Origin: Maylandia zebra
Taxonomy: Eukaryota > Chordata > Actinopteri > Cichliformes > Cichlidae
Direction: 5' to 3'
Length of the DNA: 64,000 nucleotides
NCBI RefSeq assembly: GCF_041146795.1
Contig: NC_135184.1
Coordinates: 5,531,467 to 5,595,466, forward strand
Below, piece by piece: positions 44,791-56,971 of the stretch. The position numbers and the translations under genes are program-made. Within the stretch, counting starts at the first letter, position 1. Every line of letters begins with the position of its first letter. Under the pieces are notes generated by a model. The model was given only the letters and a program-made list of their open reading frames with translations. It had not been told where the DNA came from and ran no database searches.

Positions 44791-47700
44791 ATTCATTTCT
44801 TCATGGTGCAAATATATAGTAGACTCAGGAGTTTAACTCAGTTTTCTTGGCCTTTGTTTATCGTTTCATTTGAAATCTTAATGGGTAAAGATCATCATAA
44901 TTACATATGAAATTATATGTACAAGTTATATGTTCCATTACACTTTTAACAGCACAGATTATACAGCAAACATCAGATTCATGGATGGAGCCAGAGGCTA
45001 AATGACTGTTCAGCCCTCTTTAAGAAACGATCTTCATATGACGACAAACACGGCAACAATCAGCTGTCAAACTGTACAAGAAGTTCACAGTAATGTAAAA
45101 GAAGTTATATCACTTTATTTTTAAACGTACGCACTCAGGGTCAGGACTGAAGACACTGATCGAGAAAATACTCTAAATATAAATATTCACCTAAACATTC
45201 AAAATTATTCAATTGCATGAAAAGAAATATGAACTCTCTACAATACTGGCTTCTGATTGGTTGAAAAAGCAGGCGCTGAACTTCAGAAGAGCTAAAGCTG
45301 CAAAACTGTGTAAACCCAGAGTGGATGCTGCCCTCTGACCTTTCAGAAGTACGATCTTTTTATGAAGACACAGAGGCAGAGTTATTATTCATCACTTTAA
45401 AGATGATATTCGTTATATGTTCTTCACTCGTTGTCTAGTAAAGTCCAGAAAATGAGACACATGATTTCAAAACATACAGCTGCATGTTAGAGATCACAGA
45501 GTTCTTCAGTCTTATGAGAACTCATGGAGACTAAATGTCAGACACATCAACAGTAAATGTCGTTCCTCCCCCCGTGAGTTTGTGTCCTCCACACTTGTTT
45601 ACACAAACATCTGAGGTTTGAACAGTGTGCAAAACCACATGTTACAAAGCTGCTGAGCTACTGAATACTGGAATATTTCATTCAATATCACCATCTGACC
45701 AAAGGACAAACACAGAGAGGATTAGAGCGCCAAACTTTGTTTCAAACTGTTTCCGATTTTAGAGGCAAAAAGCAGAATTTCTACCTGGACAAAGAAATCA
45801 AAGCAGGAGCAAAACAAGCTTTTTACATTTATTCAAAGGCATTATGTGACTGTACTCTGAGCCACAGCCTCCTAAAGTAAAGACATTTGATCATCTAAAC
45901 CAGACAGAGTCATGTTTTCAGCAGTGTCTGTATCCTCCATATAGACCATGCCATGGTCCACCTAGGGTGACCAGGTGTCTGACTTTATGTGGGACTACAC
46001 AGCGCTCAGTCCTTGTTTACCTGTGCCACACACACATTGAGCCAATGTCCAGTTTTTTTATTGACTCTAGTTTCTGTCGATCGGTAGGCCCACAAAAAAA
46101 CCCTGTACAGGAAGTAGATTTCATCTCTCTGATAAAAGGAGTTCTAATCCCTGATCCTATGAGTCTGACCCAGTAGATAATATTGATATGATCATATTTA
46201 TGCCTTTGTTGTTTCACAAAGGGTTAAAAACATTCACAGGTTGGACTGTGGTTCTCCTTTTAGCGTCTCTGCTGGAATTTTAACTGTGAACCTCTTAGAT
46301 CCAAACTTCTGAACTGCTCATCTCACAGAGGACAAAAGGGAAGAACCCCGAATCTCTTCTTCACCTCACTTTTATACCTGCTCACCCTTTCTCCCCCCTT
46401 CCCTCACTGGACGTCACATCTGCACACTTGGGCCAATCAGGTTGTTGACATTTGATCATCTGATGTGCACCCACACCTCATCTCTCTCTCTGATTTACAA
46501 GATTTAACACAAAGTTTAAAGTTTAAAATCACTTCATTACATTTTCTTTGTTATTCTTAACACAGAAAATTCACATTCAAAAACTTAACACAGAATAAAA
46601 CAGAGTAGCCAGTAGTGGGACATGGTTCCAGCAACTCTGATGGTGACGGCCCATTTGAAGCTGAAGCTCCGGCACATGTGTCAAAAAATCAACACACTGC
46701 TTCAGAAACGCTGTGCTGAGGCTTGGTTTGACTGAACAGAGTCACGTGATCAATGACGTCTGAAGCTTCATTCAGCACGTCACTGCTTCAGTACCTGATT
46801 CAAAGATTTATAAGGAATTGAACCATTGGTGGGATTTGTGCCGTGTTTTGGTGATTTTGTGAGAGCGAATCAGTGTGTGACATAATTATAGACATGGAGC
46901 CAGGAAGAGAGGACGCTCTGCCTGTTCCTCAATAAAAACCAGTTCATCAGCATTTCTGCTCCCAGGTCTAAAATGTACATAAGAAATATGATATACACAT
47001 AATTATAATGATATAACTTATAGTATATTATATATAAACGTACCAGTCTGCTGGTTAATTACATAATCAGGTGGAAGCAGTGACCTCACAGCACAAGCGT
47101 ACTCACAACCTATTATAATATTGTGCTTTACATTGTTATATTTAGTGTATTTTTTTTATTACTAACAAACTACAAGAAGTCACAAGCAACAGGAGAACAC
47201 ACTATGGCACATGTTTACACAAGAACGTTTTATTCATCTAAATTATTTATTATTAAAATCGACATAACAGAATTTTTTTCACGTAAAACAAATACATGTT
47301 CAAAGCACCATGTCAGCCCGATATCAGACACAACTGTCACGTGACATTAAAGAGAAGCTGTCAGTTCATCTCTGCAGAGTGGGCAATCATAATGACGCAG
47401 TTCATTATAAGCTGTAGATTCAAGCTGCGCTTCATAGTTTTGTCCACCAGATGTCACCAAACAGGACTGTGTTGAAAAGCTTCGAGTAATGAACCGTTTT
47501 TCAATCCAAGCTTCAGAAAGCTTCATTTGGACATCAGAGGCCGTCTGATGTTAACTGGCAGCCCTTTATAGACTGCTGCTAATTTACCCTGAAGCCAAAC
47601 CACTATCTGGGGTTACATACTGAACTAAGCTACACGCACATTTCACACACAATCAAGAGAAATCACAGGTAAGACAATCGTATCCAAAATTCTTGTCTGC

Positions 47701-47869
47701 AAGAAAAATACAATAACATAAGAACAAGCAAAATATAAGAACGGGTAAATCTGAGGATTATAAACAAACATTCAATAAAATATAACAAACTTTTGTTAAA
47801 TATCAATATTAAAACCACCCATGTGTGTTTATATGGTTAAGTAATGAAGACGACCTTCATTACACACTT

Positions 47870-47909
47870 ACACACGCACACGCACACACACGCACACACA
47901 CACACACAC
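47870..47909. repeat. CA-rich microsatellite
   Basis: An array of CA dinucleotides interrupted by CG steps (CACACG), about 40 bp long. Confidence 0.95.
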
Positions 47910-48154
47910 CACGGTCAGATTCTTGGTGAGGTCAATCACTGTTACTCTATTTTCTGATTCATTATACTGGTTAACTTAAACATATTTATTTTTAATTATT
48001 TAATTTATTTTCAACATGCCAGTATTGAGAAACTGAGCATAATTAAACCTCAGAAAAACTGCATATAAGTTCTGGTAACTGGCACATATTTATGTTTAAT
48101 ATGTTGTTTTAAATTTTGATCATTTTAGCTGTTTGTGCGACTGTGTTAAACATT

Positions 48155-49050
48155 TTTTTTCAAGATGGCGGCACAGACACAGGCAACGTCTGCTTCCTCA
48201 AACAAAACAGTGTTCACGTCTTTGTTTTGCCCTTTTTCTTGTTTTTTTTTTTCTTTTTACAATGCTCCTACAGTTTTGAGCTCCTCAAACTTTTCAGTCA
48301 TGGAAGCGTTACTCAGGAACTGTTGACTGCTTCGGTGGCATCTACCATCAGGGACCAAGGCAGTACTCCAGGAGGATTTCAAAAAGCTTCAGTGACAGCT
48401 GAGACACTCGGAGGCTGTGACAAGGAATACAGACCATCACCGACTACAAGCCCACTCTGCAGACTGTTGTTGGTGTCATGTAATTAATGTATTCGTAGTG
48501 CTTATTTTCTTATTATATTGTTTTATGTATTTTAACAAGAGAGGCTTTTAGAAACTAAGCTCAGACGAGACAAAAACTAGGTCAGAGGGTGACAGGTTGC
48601 CCTGGCAACAGACTTTAGAAAGAGGAAGTTTAGTGCAGAGCTGCACCGGAAATCTGACACAAAAAGAAAGAGGAACTAACTGAGTGTGTGTGACGTGCTG
48701 CAGAAATATAACCATGCTGGCTGCTACTGCTTTCAGACCTGAGCGTGTGTGTTCGTGTGTTCAGGTCTCCGTCTCCGGAAATGTAAAATAAAGATCATTT
48801 TTTGAGCTTTGACCCCTCTGAGTACAGTCTTTTTCTGCCGCCAAACGAATTCAAAAGAACTGAATTTAATATTGGTTTCATGTCTTTACCGGATGAGCTA
48901 AACAAATTCTTCGCTCGCTTTGAGGCACAGACCTTCACCCCCGCACAGAGGACCCCCCCCCCCCCAACGATCGGGTGGTGAGACTATCCCCAGACAGTGT
49001 GTGGAGGTCCCTTGCTAGGATCACTCAAAGCCCCAGGTCCTGACAACATG
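48155..49050 (+). mobile_element. LINE remnants (low confidence)
   Basis: CAAGATGGCGGC at about 48,162 resembles the start of a LINE 5' UTR. At about 48,880-48,990 the plus strand encodes LPDELNKFFARFEAQTF, a phrase typical of the linker between endonuclease and reverse transcriptase in fish CR1/L2/Rex1-type LINEs. Further words near 49,020-49,045 resemble the downstream AGPDN motif but in a broken frame. A C-run interrupts it at 48,952-48,965. Confidence 0.45.
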
Positions 49051-49704
49051 TAAATTGTTCTGCTCTCTGACAAACCATCAGAGGTGCAGCACGTGTATCA
49101 TTTGGTGTTTGAAACAGAAACAAAAGCAAAGAGTTAAAGGAAGACATATTTGAAGAAGGAGGAAAATGAAAACAAGACGTCACTGAGCAACAACCTGACA
49201 GAACGAGAGCCAACAGTTTACTATCAGAACTGAGGCTGATCATTAACAGGGAGCAGCAGGTAACAAGGTCATCAGCAGTGGAGGAAAGTATGGAAGTAAT
49301 ACTCAGCTTCATATTTGAAGATACTCTAGTATCTTAGCTGCAGGTCTGGAACAATGGTTTTATTTCCTTTCCCATTAAACATCTCACACAGCCCCTCATC
49401 TGTGACCCTTAGCAAACCCACTGGATATCTACCTGCACATAAAGGAGATCAGATCAGTTCCATCTAGACCAGCTGTAACAGGAAAACGCTGATTACACTT
49501 TGATGCATCACTTTCAGTTTGTCATATAAGACAATATATCAGATTGAGGCATTATTTTCCTGCAGTGAGTAAATCTACTTTGTACTTTACTCTTTTCTTT
49601 TAGGTAAAGGCTCTAAACAGTACTTGTACACTGTGGAAATCCCATAAGAACGTCTCCTGAACTCTGAAAAAAAACAAAACAAAGACTAAAAGGAGGTCAT
49701 GGGT

Positions 49705-49759
49705 GCTGATGATGATGATGATGATGATGGTGAGGAGGAGGAGGAGGAGGAGGAGGAGT
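49705..49759. repeat. TGA and GGA trinucleotide microsatellites
   Basis: About eight TGA units pass directly into about nine GGA units. Confidence 0.95.
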
Positions 49760-50010
49760 AGCATGCATTTAAAAAGTGACTGATGTCCTAGAATACAACA
49801 GAACAGTGTCTCTACAAACTTATGAAAACATGACAGTCTTGCATTAGTTTGTATTCTTATGATTTCAAAAAACGAGGGAAAAATCTCCTTGAAATGCACA
49901 ATTCCTTTTTGTTATTTCTTAGTGTGTGACGTATTTTATTGGCTTTATGATTGGTGCAAACAGTTTCCTGATTCATAATGGAAATAGATTTTAGACACAG
50001 GAGGAACACG

Positions 50011-50050
50011 CAGTGATCAGCAGGAGCAGCTTGGAGTCCAGTCTTCTTCA
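50011..50050 (-). pseudogene. 40-bp shard of a TRIM gene
   Basis: This stretch is identical to the TRIM segment at 53,062-53,101, read on the minus strand as KKTGLQAAPADHC between the RING and B-box. The sequence on both sides is unrelated. It is too short to be a gene and may be the last recognisable piece of a lost TRIM copy or a filler from break repair. Confidence 0.75.
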
Positions 50051-50733
50051 CACTGAGGAGGGACATATATGCAGGAACAGTTGTCATAACTGTTACAACC
50101 ACCAGATGGCGAAAGAGTCCCACTGCAACTTTAAGCCATGAAGGATGTGTCTTGATGTTTGCTTGTGATAAATCTGCTTTATGTGAGTCTTTTTCAGAAA
50201 GTAACAGTAATATGTCTGATTATATGTCTTTAATCAGTAAAGTCTCGCTTTGCTGGAAATAAATAAATAATTGTAAACATGCAGCTGTATGTTAGAAGTC
50301 AAAGGGTCCTTAAGTCTTCTGTAAATTGACGGGGATCAAATGAAGGACACAAGTATCTGTTCTTACTCTAATAAATGCTGCTTTAATATCCAACAGACTA
50401 TTTTCCTTCCTCATCAGCAGCAAACAGCTCGACTGCGTCTGTGCATTTGTGTCCTCCATACTTGTTTCCACAGACATCTCAGGCTTGATGCCACGATGCA
50501 GTGTAGAAACCTGACAACCCTCTGACTCATGTTCAAATGTTCAAGGACATTTCTCAGGATCATGTATGACCCCTTTTTGACATTTGGACTTTCATTAATA
50601 ATATTTGTGTTTCTGAGTCATTTTTGTGGAGACTTCTGTCCAACGTAGTGTCCAAATGAAGCCTGAAGCTTTTCTTCACCCTCTTGTCAGATGGTCAGCA
50701 ACAAAACTCTGTTCCAACCAATGTCTGATAAGA

Positions 50734-51665
50734 GATGAGACACAGCAGCTGAGCAAATGATCATTTCATGCTGAAGACATCCTCAGACAGAATTAAATAC
50801 ATACATAAACACAGCCTGGTGCCAATAACACAGCTAATGACACTGCTGTATCACTGGCTTTACTGATTAAAGACCATATCTGAAGGAAATCTTTGAACAC
50901 AACAGAAAGTGACCTTTTAAACCTGCGACACTGATGCTGCATTCAAGGACCATTAAAAACATTTGAAAGGACTTAAGAACATCAAGAAAATGTGACTTGT
51001 TTCTCTGTAATGAAGCTGTTTTAGTGAAGAAAGTTGAAAGGTCACAGAGCGACTGCTGAATCTTCTGCTCTAAACATGAACTCTGAACTTTGTGATGCTT
51101 CAGGAGGAAAACTGCTTCAGTTATTCTCTCAGATTAGTTTCATATTTTCTGCATCAGATTTGAGTGAGATCCTGGAATGAAGACAGAAGAAAAGACTTTG
51201 TTCAAAGTTTGATTTATAGTCAAACCTTCCAGTTTATTCACACAATAAAACATCAACACAATATATGAATTCATTCATTAAAATCACAGTTTTTCCTCAT
51301 TTGTTTGATGATTTTGACAAAAACAAACACAAACACACACACATGGTCGGCCATACTCATAAAGAGAAATGTCGACATTTTTCAATACAAATATTCCAGA
51401 AACATTTAGAGGATAGAGAAGTTTACATTTTCATGTGGAGAAATATTTTAGTAAATGAAAATGATGATGAGCAGTGATAGCCTCCATAAACAGTCACAGG
51501 AAAGATCTCCTTTAAAAACTCAGAAACATCAAGAGAACAACTAGAAGATGTGGAGGTACCACCCATAATGTTTGACTGACAGCTGATCTCTGTGCAGAAA
51601 TGATGGAGAGAAAATAAAATGAAACTAAAATACAGATTTAAACCCACAATATGAAAGACTTCAGT
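50734..51665. repeat. TRIM 3'-flank block, copy C
   Basis: This matches 41,867-42,798 with few changes and shows the state without the upstream BEL/Pao-like element. Minus-strand AATAAA near 51,236 may be the TRIM C poly(A) signal. Confidence 0.9.
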
Positions 51666-53327
51666 CTATTTGAGCTTAATCAACTCAGCTGTGGCTCCAA
51701 CTACATTGTAGTAAAATGTCAGTCCAGCATAGAGCGGCTGAGTGAATGTGGTCTGGACTCTGTGGAGGAGAGTCATGGTTTCAGAGACGCTGTAGAAGGA
51801 CAAAATACCTGCTCTGTGATCCAGGTACACTCCTACTCTGGAGGAACGAGGACCTGAGACAGGAGTTTTAATGTTGTTGTACCGAAATGTAAAACTGTTG
51901 TTGTTACAATCTAATGACCAAGATTTGTCATTATGTCCAAATCCATATTCACTCCCTGTTCTGCTGATATTCTTGTATGCGACTGCTACATAACCTCCTC
52001 CCCCTCTCCACTCCACCTCCCAGTAGCAACGTCCAGTCAGACTCTCTCTACTCAGGACCTGCCACCATTGACTGAATCTGTCTGGATGATCGGAATAAAA
52101 CTGTTGTTTCATGAAGGTTACTTTTCTGTTCCCCTCTGATAATAACAGCTGTTTGTACGCTGTGTTTGGATCCAGTGTGATTTCACATGAATATTTTAAG
52201 AATCCAGCTCTGGTCTTTGGCTCTGGTGGATCTGACAGTAAAACATCCACTTCAGTGACTGTCAGTGAGATGTTTGTCCATTCCTCTCTCAGAATGTCCT
52301 GTAGTTTATCTCTGACCTCTGACACAGCTGCTGTCACATCCTCAAAGTAGCTCAGAGGACGGATATTGATGCTGGATGAGTCTGTAGACTCACTGAGTGC
52401 TGACAGTGAGGGGTAGTTGTGTAGAAACTGGATGTGATCCTCTGTGTGTGAGAGCTGCTTCAGCTCAGCATCTTTCCTCTTCAGCTCAGTGATCTCCTGC
52501 TCCAGCTTCTCCTGAAGCTCTTTGACTCGACTCACTTCAGTTTCCTGCTGGGATCTGATCTGCTGCTTCACATCAGAGCTTCTTTTCTGGATGAGATGGA
52601 TCAGCTCAGTGAAGATCTTCTCACTGTGCTCCACTGTTTGATCAGCAGACTGATTGATGGCCTCCACCTCCTGTTGAAGCAGCTTCACATCTTTCTCTCT
52701 GTCCTGGATTCTCTGCTGGATGTTTTGTCGACTCACCTCCAGCTCTCTCTGCCTCTCAGTCCTTTCTGCTGCAGCTGAGACTGTGTCGTGGCCTTTATGT
52801 TCATCCACAGAGCAGAGATAACAGATACTCTGCTGATCAGTACGGCAGAACATCTTCATCACCTCATCATGACGAGAGCAGATGTTCTCCTGGAGCTTCT
52901 TGGAGGGCTCCACCAGCTTGTGTTTCTTAAATGGAGCCACATCATAATGAGGCTGAAGGTGCTTCTCACAGTAAGATGCCAGACAGAATAAACAGGACTT
53001 GAAGGCTTTCATTTTTCTTCCAGTGCAGACATCACAGGCCACATCTTCAGGTCCAGCATAGCAGTGATCAGCAGGAGCAGCTTGGAGTCCAGTCTTCTTC
53101 AGCTCCTCCACTAAATCTGCTAACATGGTGTTTTTCTCCAGGACAGGCCTCGCTGTGAAAGTCCTCCGGCACTGAGGGCAGCTGTAGATTTTTTTCTTTT
53201 CCTCTTCATCCCAGAAGCTTTTAATACAGTTCATGCAGTAGCTGTGTCCACAGGGAATAGTCACCGGATCCTTCAGTAGATCCAAACAGACTGAACAGCA
53301 GAATTTTGTTTGGTCCATTTGATTCAT
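51666..53327 (-). CDS. finTRIM/TRIM16-like E3 ligase, copy C
   Basis: A single-exon frame of 553 codons has all RING, B-box 1 and B-box 2 ligands intact, plus coiled coil and PRY-SPRY. From the start to about residue 375 it is practically identical to copy A. In the SPRY it has its own version at each variable site: FSQWWQVLS, SRTGSEYGFG, LDCNNNSFTFRYNNIKTP, and a longer tail FYYNVVGATAELIKLK. The upstream in-frame ATG of copy A is again blocked by TGA. It is expected to act as a cytosolic E3 ubiquitin ligase; the target is unknown. Confidence 0.93.
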   Translation of the reverse strand: MNQMDQTKFCCSVCLDLLKDPVTIPCGHSYCMNCIKSFWDEEEKKKIYSCPQCRRTFTARPVLEKNTMLADLVEELKKTGLQAAPADHCYAGPEDVACDVCTGRKMKAFKSCLFCLASYCEKHLQPHYDVAPFKKHKLVEPSKKLQENICSRHDEVMKMFCRTDQQSICYLCSVDEHKGHDTVSAAAERTERQRELEVSRQNIQQRIQDREKDVKLLQQEVEAINQSADQTVEHSEKIFTELIHLIQKRSSDVKQQIRSQQETEVSRVKELQEKLEQEITELKRKDAELKQLSHTEDHIQFLHNYPSLSALSESTDSSSINIRPLSYFEDVTAAVSEVRDKLQDILREEWTNISLTVTEVDVLLSDPPEPKTRAGFLKYSCEITLDPNTAYKQLLLSEGNRKVTFMKQQFYSDHPDRFSQWWQVLSRESLTGRCYWEVEWRGGGGYVAVAYKNISRTGSEYGFGHNDKSWSLDCNNNSFTFRYNNIKTPVSGPRSSRVGVYLDHRAGILSFYSVSETMTLLHRVQTTFTQPLYAGLTFYYNVVGATAELIKLK

Positions 53328-54214
53328 GTGCTGTGCCGTTTCACCGTCTCTCAGTGACTGTCAGACAGTTTCACTTCCTCTGAACAGAAACAACCTCTGT
53401 GCTCTGAAGGGAAACAGATCTCTGCTCTTGTTCACCTCCTACAGGAAATGAGGCTCACCAGCAACTGCATTTACACCATGTTGTTTAGACCCATCCTGAT
53501 ACAGACACATCTGTGAAGGGAGGCACTAAAGAAATATTCTTACAGAGCGACCAAGAGCCAATCACATGATGCAGGGTGTGGTATGTTTGGTTACATCATG
53601 CAGTAACAAGTCTGACCCAGTTAAAGTTTAATAGTTTATCTTTACTTGGATGTTTGAAATTTGACAGTCAACACTCAGTGAGTTCATTTTATATTTCAAA
53701 AAGTTCAGCAAAGTTTAGGATGCTGTGATGAATAAAAATAAATGACACTTTATATTTTGACATTTTCTAATCTTAGTTCATTCTCACACTTACAGAATGA
53801 TGCATGGGAACAACTGACTCCACTAAATGTTCAAATGAAATTACTGTACAAGACAGGCAGCAAGCTTGATTTCTTGATTATTTTTTTAAATAGTAAAATA
53901 TATGTAAAACTATTTAAAAAACAAATACAGATAGTGTTCTAATTCTACATTCTTTAGTAATGTTTCCCGTGTACCACCATGGATTTCGAAACAATACATT
54001 AATATGTGCTTTAAATGCAGACACTCAAACATAACTCAACATTCACACTGAAGATACACAGTAGACATAAGAATCAGTTTTCATGCCCTTTATTTTTTCT
54101 TTCATTTAAAATCTTTTTGGTAAAGATCATCATAATTACCCATTAACTTTCATGTGCAGCTTGAATGTTTCACTACACTGTTGGCAGCAAACTAGAAGCT
54201 AAACGACTCTTCAG

Positions 54215-54715
54215 TCCAAGGGCGTAGATTTGGCATTAACGGAAGGGACATGTCCCCACCAAGATCCAGCGATTATTGAATTGTCCCCACCAATAATTTG
54301 AAAGAAAAACAAACCCGATAGAAAGAAAAAAACGATCTGTCAACGTCTCATTCGCCCAGCGGTGCAGAAAGAGTTAAATTACGTTCTCTACTGGAGTCCT
54401 ACGTCATGTGACAAATATGGCCAATGTGATTGGAGCTCTGTTTAGTTTTAGCAGCGGCAAGCCTGCGCTGCGAACCACTGGATGAGAGACTCACTGAAAA
54501 GGCAGCTGGTTTTATTACTCAGTGATTTGTTGTTACAAAGATAAAAATTGTGAACAGGAAGAAGTAATGGTATTACTTCTTCCTGTTCACAAGAAGTCAC
54601 CACAGCAGGTAGATGCCTTTCCTGAACCAAACCCAATGGGATAAGCGTCTCCTTCTGGGATCTTTCACCTGGTAGGCGAACCACTGTAAACCACAATACC
54701 AACTAAACCACTTGA
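54215..54715 (-). repeat. Dispersed repeats with SINE-like segment and hairpin, copy C
   Basis: This is the counterpart of 29,690-30,180. The perfect 21-bp hairpin is at 54,548-54,568 / 54,572-54,592. An extra CGAACCA stands near 54,471 relative to copy A. Confidence 0.5.
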
Positions 54716-55496
54716 TAGTTTAGTTAAGAAAAAGTCTGTACAGATAAGGAACGTGCATTCTTCACCAGCTTTAAACCTTTGTTCACATGTAATGCTATAT
54801 TCCACACTTTGCTATCAGTTGTGTACAAATCGGTGGCTACTCATGAGTTCATCTGAACTTTCATACAACTGAGCTCAACAAACAATAACTGTCAGTCAGC
54901 AGAGGAAACTCATTTTTCCTCCAAAGTGATTTAGTACATCAGAAATCTACGGTGTGTTTATTTTTGTTATTCAGTTCAGTTGTGCGTCAAGCTGACTGCT
55001 GTTAATCGTACCGATCAGGCACAAAAGTAAAAGCAGATAGGAATGATACTGTCAATCCGAAAGTCCACCACAAGCTGAAAGAAACAACTCTAAATGCTGT
55101 AAAAGAACAATAAATGTTTTTCCACAAAAAAGCAAAACCAAAGGCTCTGAGCCTGGCCTTTTAACGGCTTCACCTACTTTGGAGTTTTTTAAAAACTTCA
55201 ATACTAGCGTTTTATCTTTCCTGACTTTGTTTAACTTTACTTTTAAATAACCCTTTAATCTCTGGGAAATAATAAAATCATCTTCAGTTTTAGTTTTTTC
55301 TTGAGCAAAATACATAGAAGACAGCAGATGCATCCAATAAATTTCTCCCGAGTAGGCTGACCCAGTCAAAAAGGCTCACTGTCTGGTGATACATCTTAAT
55401 CTCGTGTGGTTTTACATTGCTGTAAAAACTTTATTACTACAGATATCTAATAAAAAAACAAAACTGCTGTCACAGCCACTACAAACACAGACTTAC

Positions 55497-55730
55497 ATTG
55501 AGTTCTATGATCCAGAGCATGGTGACGAACAAGAGGTCAAAGGTGACAAAGAGGCAGAAAGTCCTCCTCACATCCGAGATGCATTTCTTCTCTCCGATGT
55601 CGTACGGCTCCAATCTCACAGAAACGGCCGGGGAGTTGACAGACCCCATGCCTGTTCTGACAGGGATCTGTGAGTAGCTACCGCTGCTGCTGCCTCCACC
55701 ACGTCGGCCTTCCATCGCTGGCCACCCCAC
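55497..55730 (-). CDS. stard3nl: stard3nl, first coding exon, copy 2
   Basis: The 78-codon minus-strand exon is a near copy of the exon at 30,963-31,193, with one extra glycine in the Gly/Ser stretch. It has the same GTAAGT donor (55,496-55,491). The first MENTAL transmembrane segment is intact. No second exon follows on its minus-strand downstream side before TRIM C, so it is either a dead exon copied with the TRIM unit or an alternative first exon that would have to splice across more than 37 kb. Confidence 0.7.
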
Positions 55731-56120
55731 CTGGGCAGGGCTGGCCCCACCTACTGGTCAATTTTAGGAAAGAGTCAGAGGTGGAAGATCATTGGAGCTG
55801 GAAGCGAGGCTGGTGTTGGTGATGTGGAGTCACTGTGTGGAGGTTAAAAGCATCACTGCATCTGTAGAAAAGAAGATGAAGAAGGTAAAGAAATGGCAAT
55901 CTCCTCTCAGGGAGTAAACCTCAGCGATTTTCTAAAGCATCTAAGTCTTTGTAGACATAATAAAAATTCTGACAATCTTCTGCTTTTTTTTTTTTGAACA
56001 ACATAGTAAAGCAGATTAAGCTCCATCAGGCTGTGGATTTACATTGTTGAGTTAGATTTTATAACGATTTGTTCATAATACAAAGCTTTTAGAGATCTTT
56101 GGACTTTGCAGTGCTAAGAG

Positions 56121-56684
56121 TGTTTATGTTTCTGGCGGACTACAGCTTTCTTGGCTGCTGCCTCAAAGCACACTGTGCGCTGTCTATCTTACGTGCTGCA
56201 CAATATCGTTTATTATTTAGTAACTATTGATATCTATGGCTAGCTAGTTTATTGTGATGGTGCTTTTTTTTTTTCTATTATTATGTTGCTCTTTGTTGTT
56301 TGCTGTCTCCTCTGTTTTTTTTTTTTCTCCATACAGGTGACCCAGGAGTTTTTTCTGTTGTTTGTTTTTTTTTCTCTCTTCCCCCCCTTCTCACCGTCTC
56401 TTCTCCCCTTTGGTTTTCTTTCTTTCTCTCCCCCTCTTTCTTTCATTCTTTCCCCCTGTCCTATCCCACAGTTATGTCTGTCCCGTTTGCAACTGAAAAT
56501 AAAATAAATTCATAATTATAATAAAGGTCAACCAAATGGACCAATATGGCAAGGCCATGATGATCCACTTGGTAAAATAAATCCGCTTGGCATCTTTCTT
56601 GGCCTCAAGACAACAATTCTGATGGCTATAGATCCAAACGGGACAAAAAAAAAAAAAAAAAAAAAAGAATGTTTATGTTTCTGG
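56121..56684 (+). mobile_element. Short retroposed LINE 3' end with poly(A) and 15-bp target duplication
   Basis: A 534-bp insertion (56,136-56,669) is flanked by the 15-bp repeat TGTTTATGTTTCTGG (56,121-56,135 and 56,670-56,684). Copy A has the repeat only once, near 31,585. The insert has CT-rich stretches, AATAAA signals near 56,500, and ends in a run of about 20 A. This is the structure of a target-primed retrotransposition product. The family is likely a fish LINE 3' UTR, by appearance only. Confidence 0.8.
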
Positions 56685-56971
56685 TTTCTGAGAGCAGAGC
56701 TAAAAACAAAACAAAACAAAACAAAACACAAAACAAATAAAAAAAATAAGCACAACACAACCCCCCCCAAAATCTAATTCAAACCACTAGTCATGCACAA
56801 AACCAACCATATATATGCAAAGTTGTTGATGCTCTCTGTATGGTTGCCACTCAAACTCTTCACTGTATCTCAAAGACTGAACCCTTCAGGAGAAACTCAT
56901 TTCTGCTGCTTGCGTCTGTGATTTCTTCACTACTCAACGTTTCTGAGATCTGGAACGCAGATCGACTAGTA

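Larger units (their letters stand above)
44791..50733. other. Unique spacer between TRIM B and TRIM C; mostly no gene
   Basis: No intact gene is seen. Two diverged stretches (about 45,480-45,620 and 50,280-50,490) share GTGTCCTCCA-ACTTGTTT and neighbouring words, so the spacer probably contains old copies of TRIM flank. Around 46,690-47,530, imperfect inverted ends (CCATTTGAAGCT / CCAAATGAAGCT read inward) suggest a decayed hAT-type element, with low confidence. Other content is listed separately. Confidence 0.5.

Noticed and set aside
49705-49759. Possible CRISPR-like or coding repeat
   Set aside because: Simple TGA/GGA trinucleotide microsatellite without spacers.
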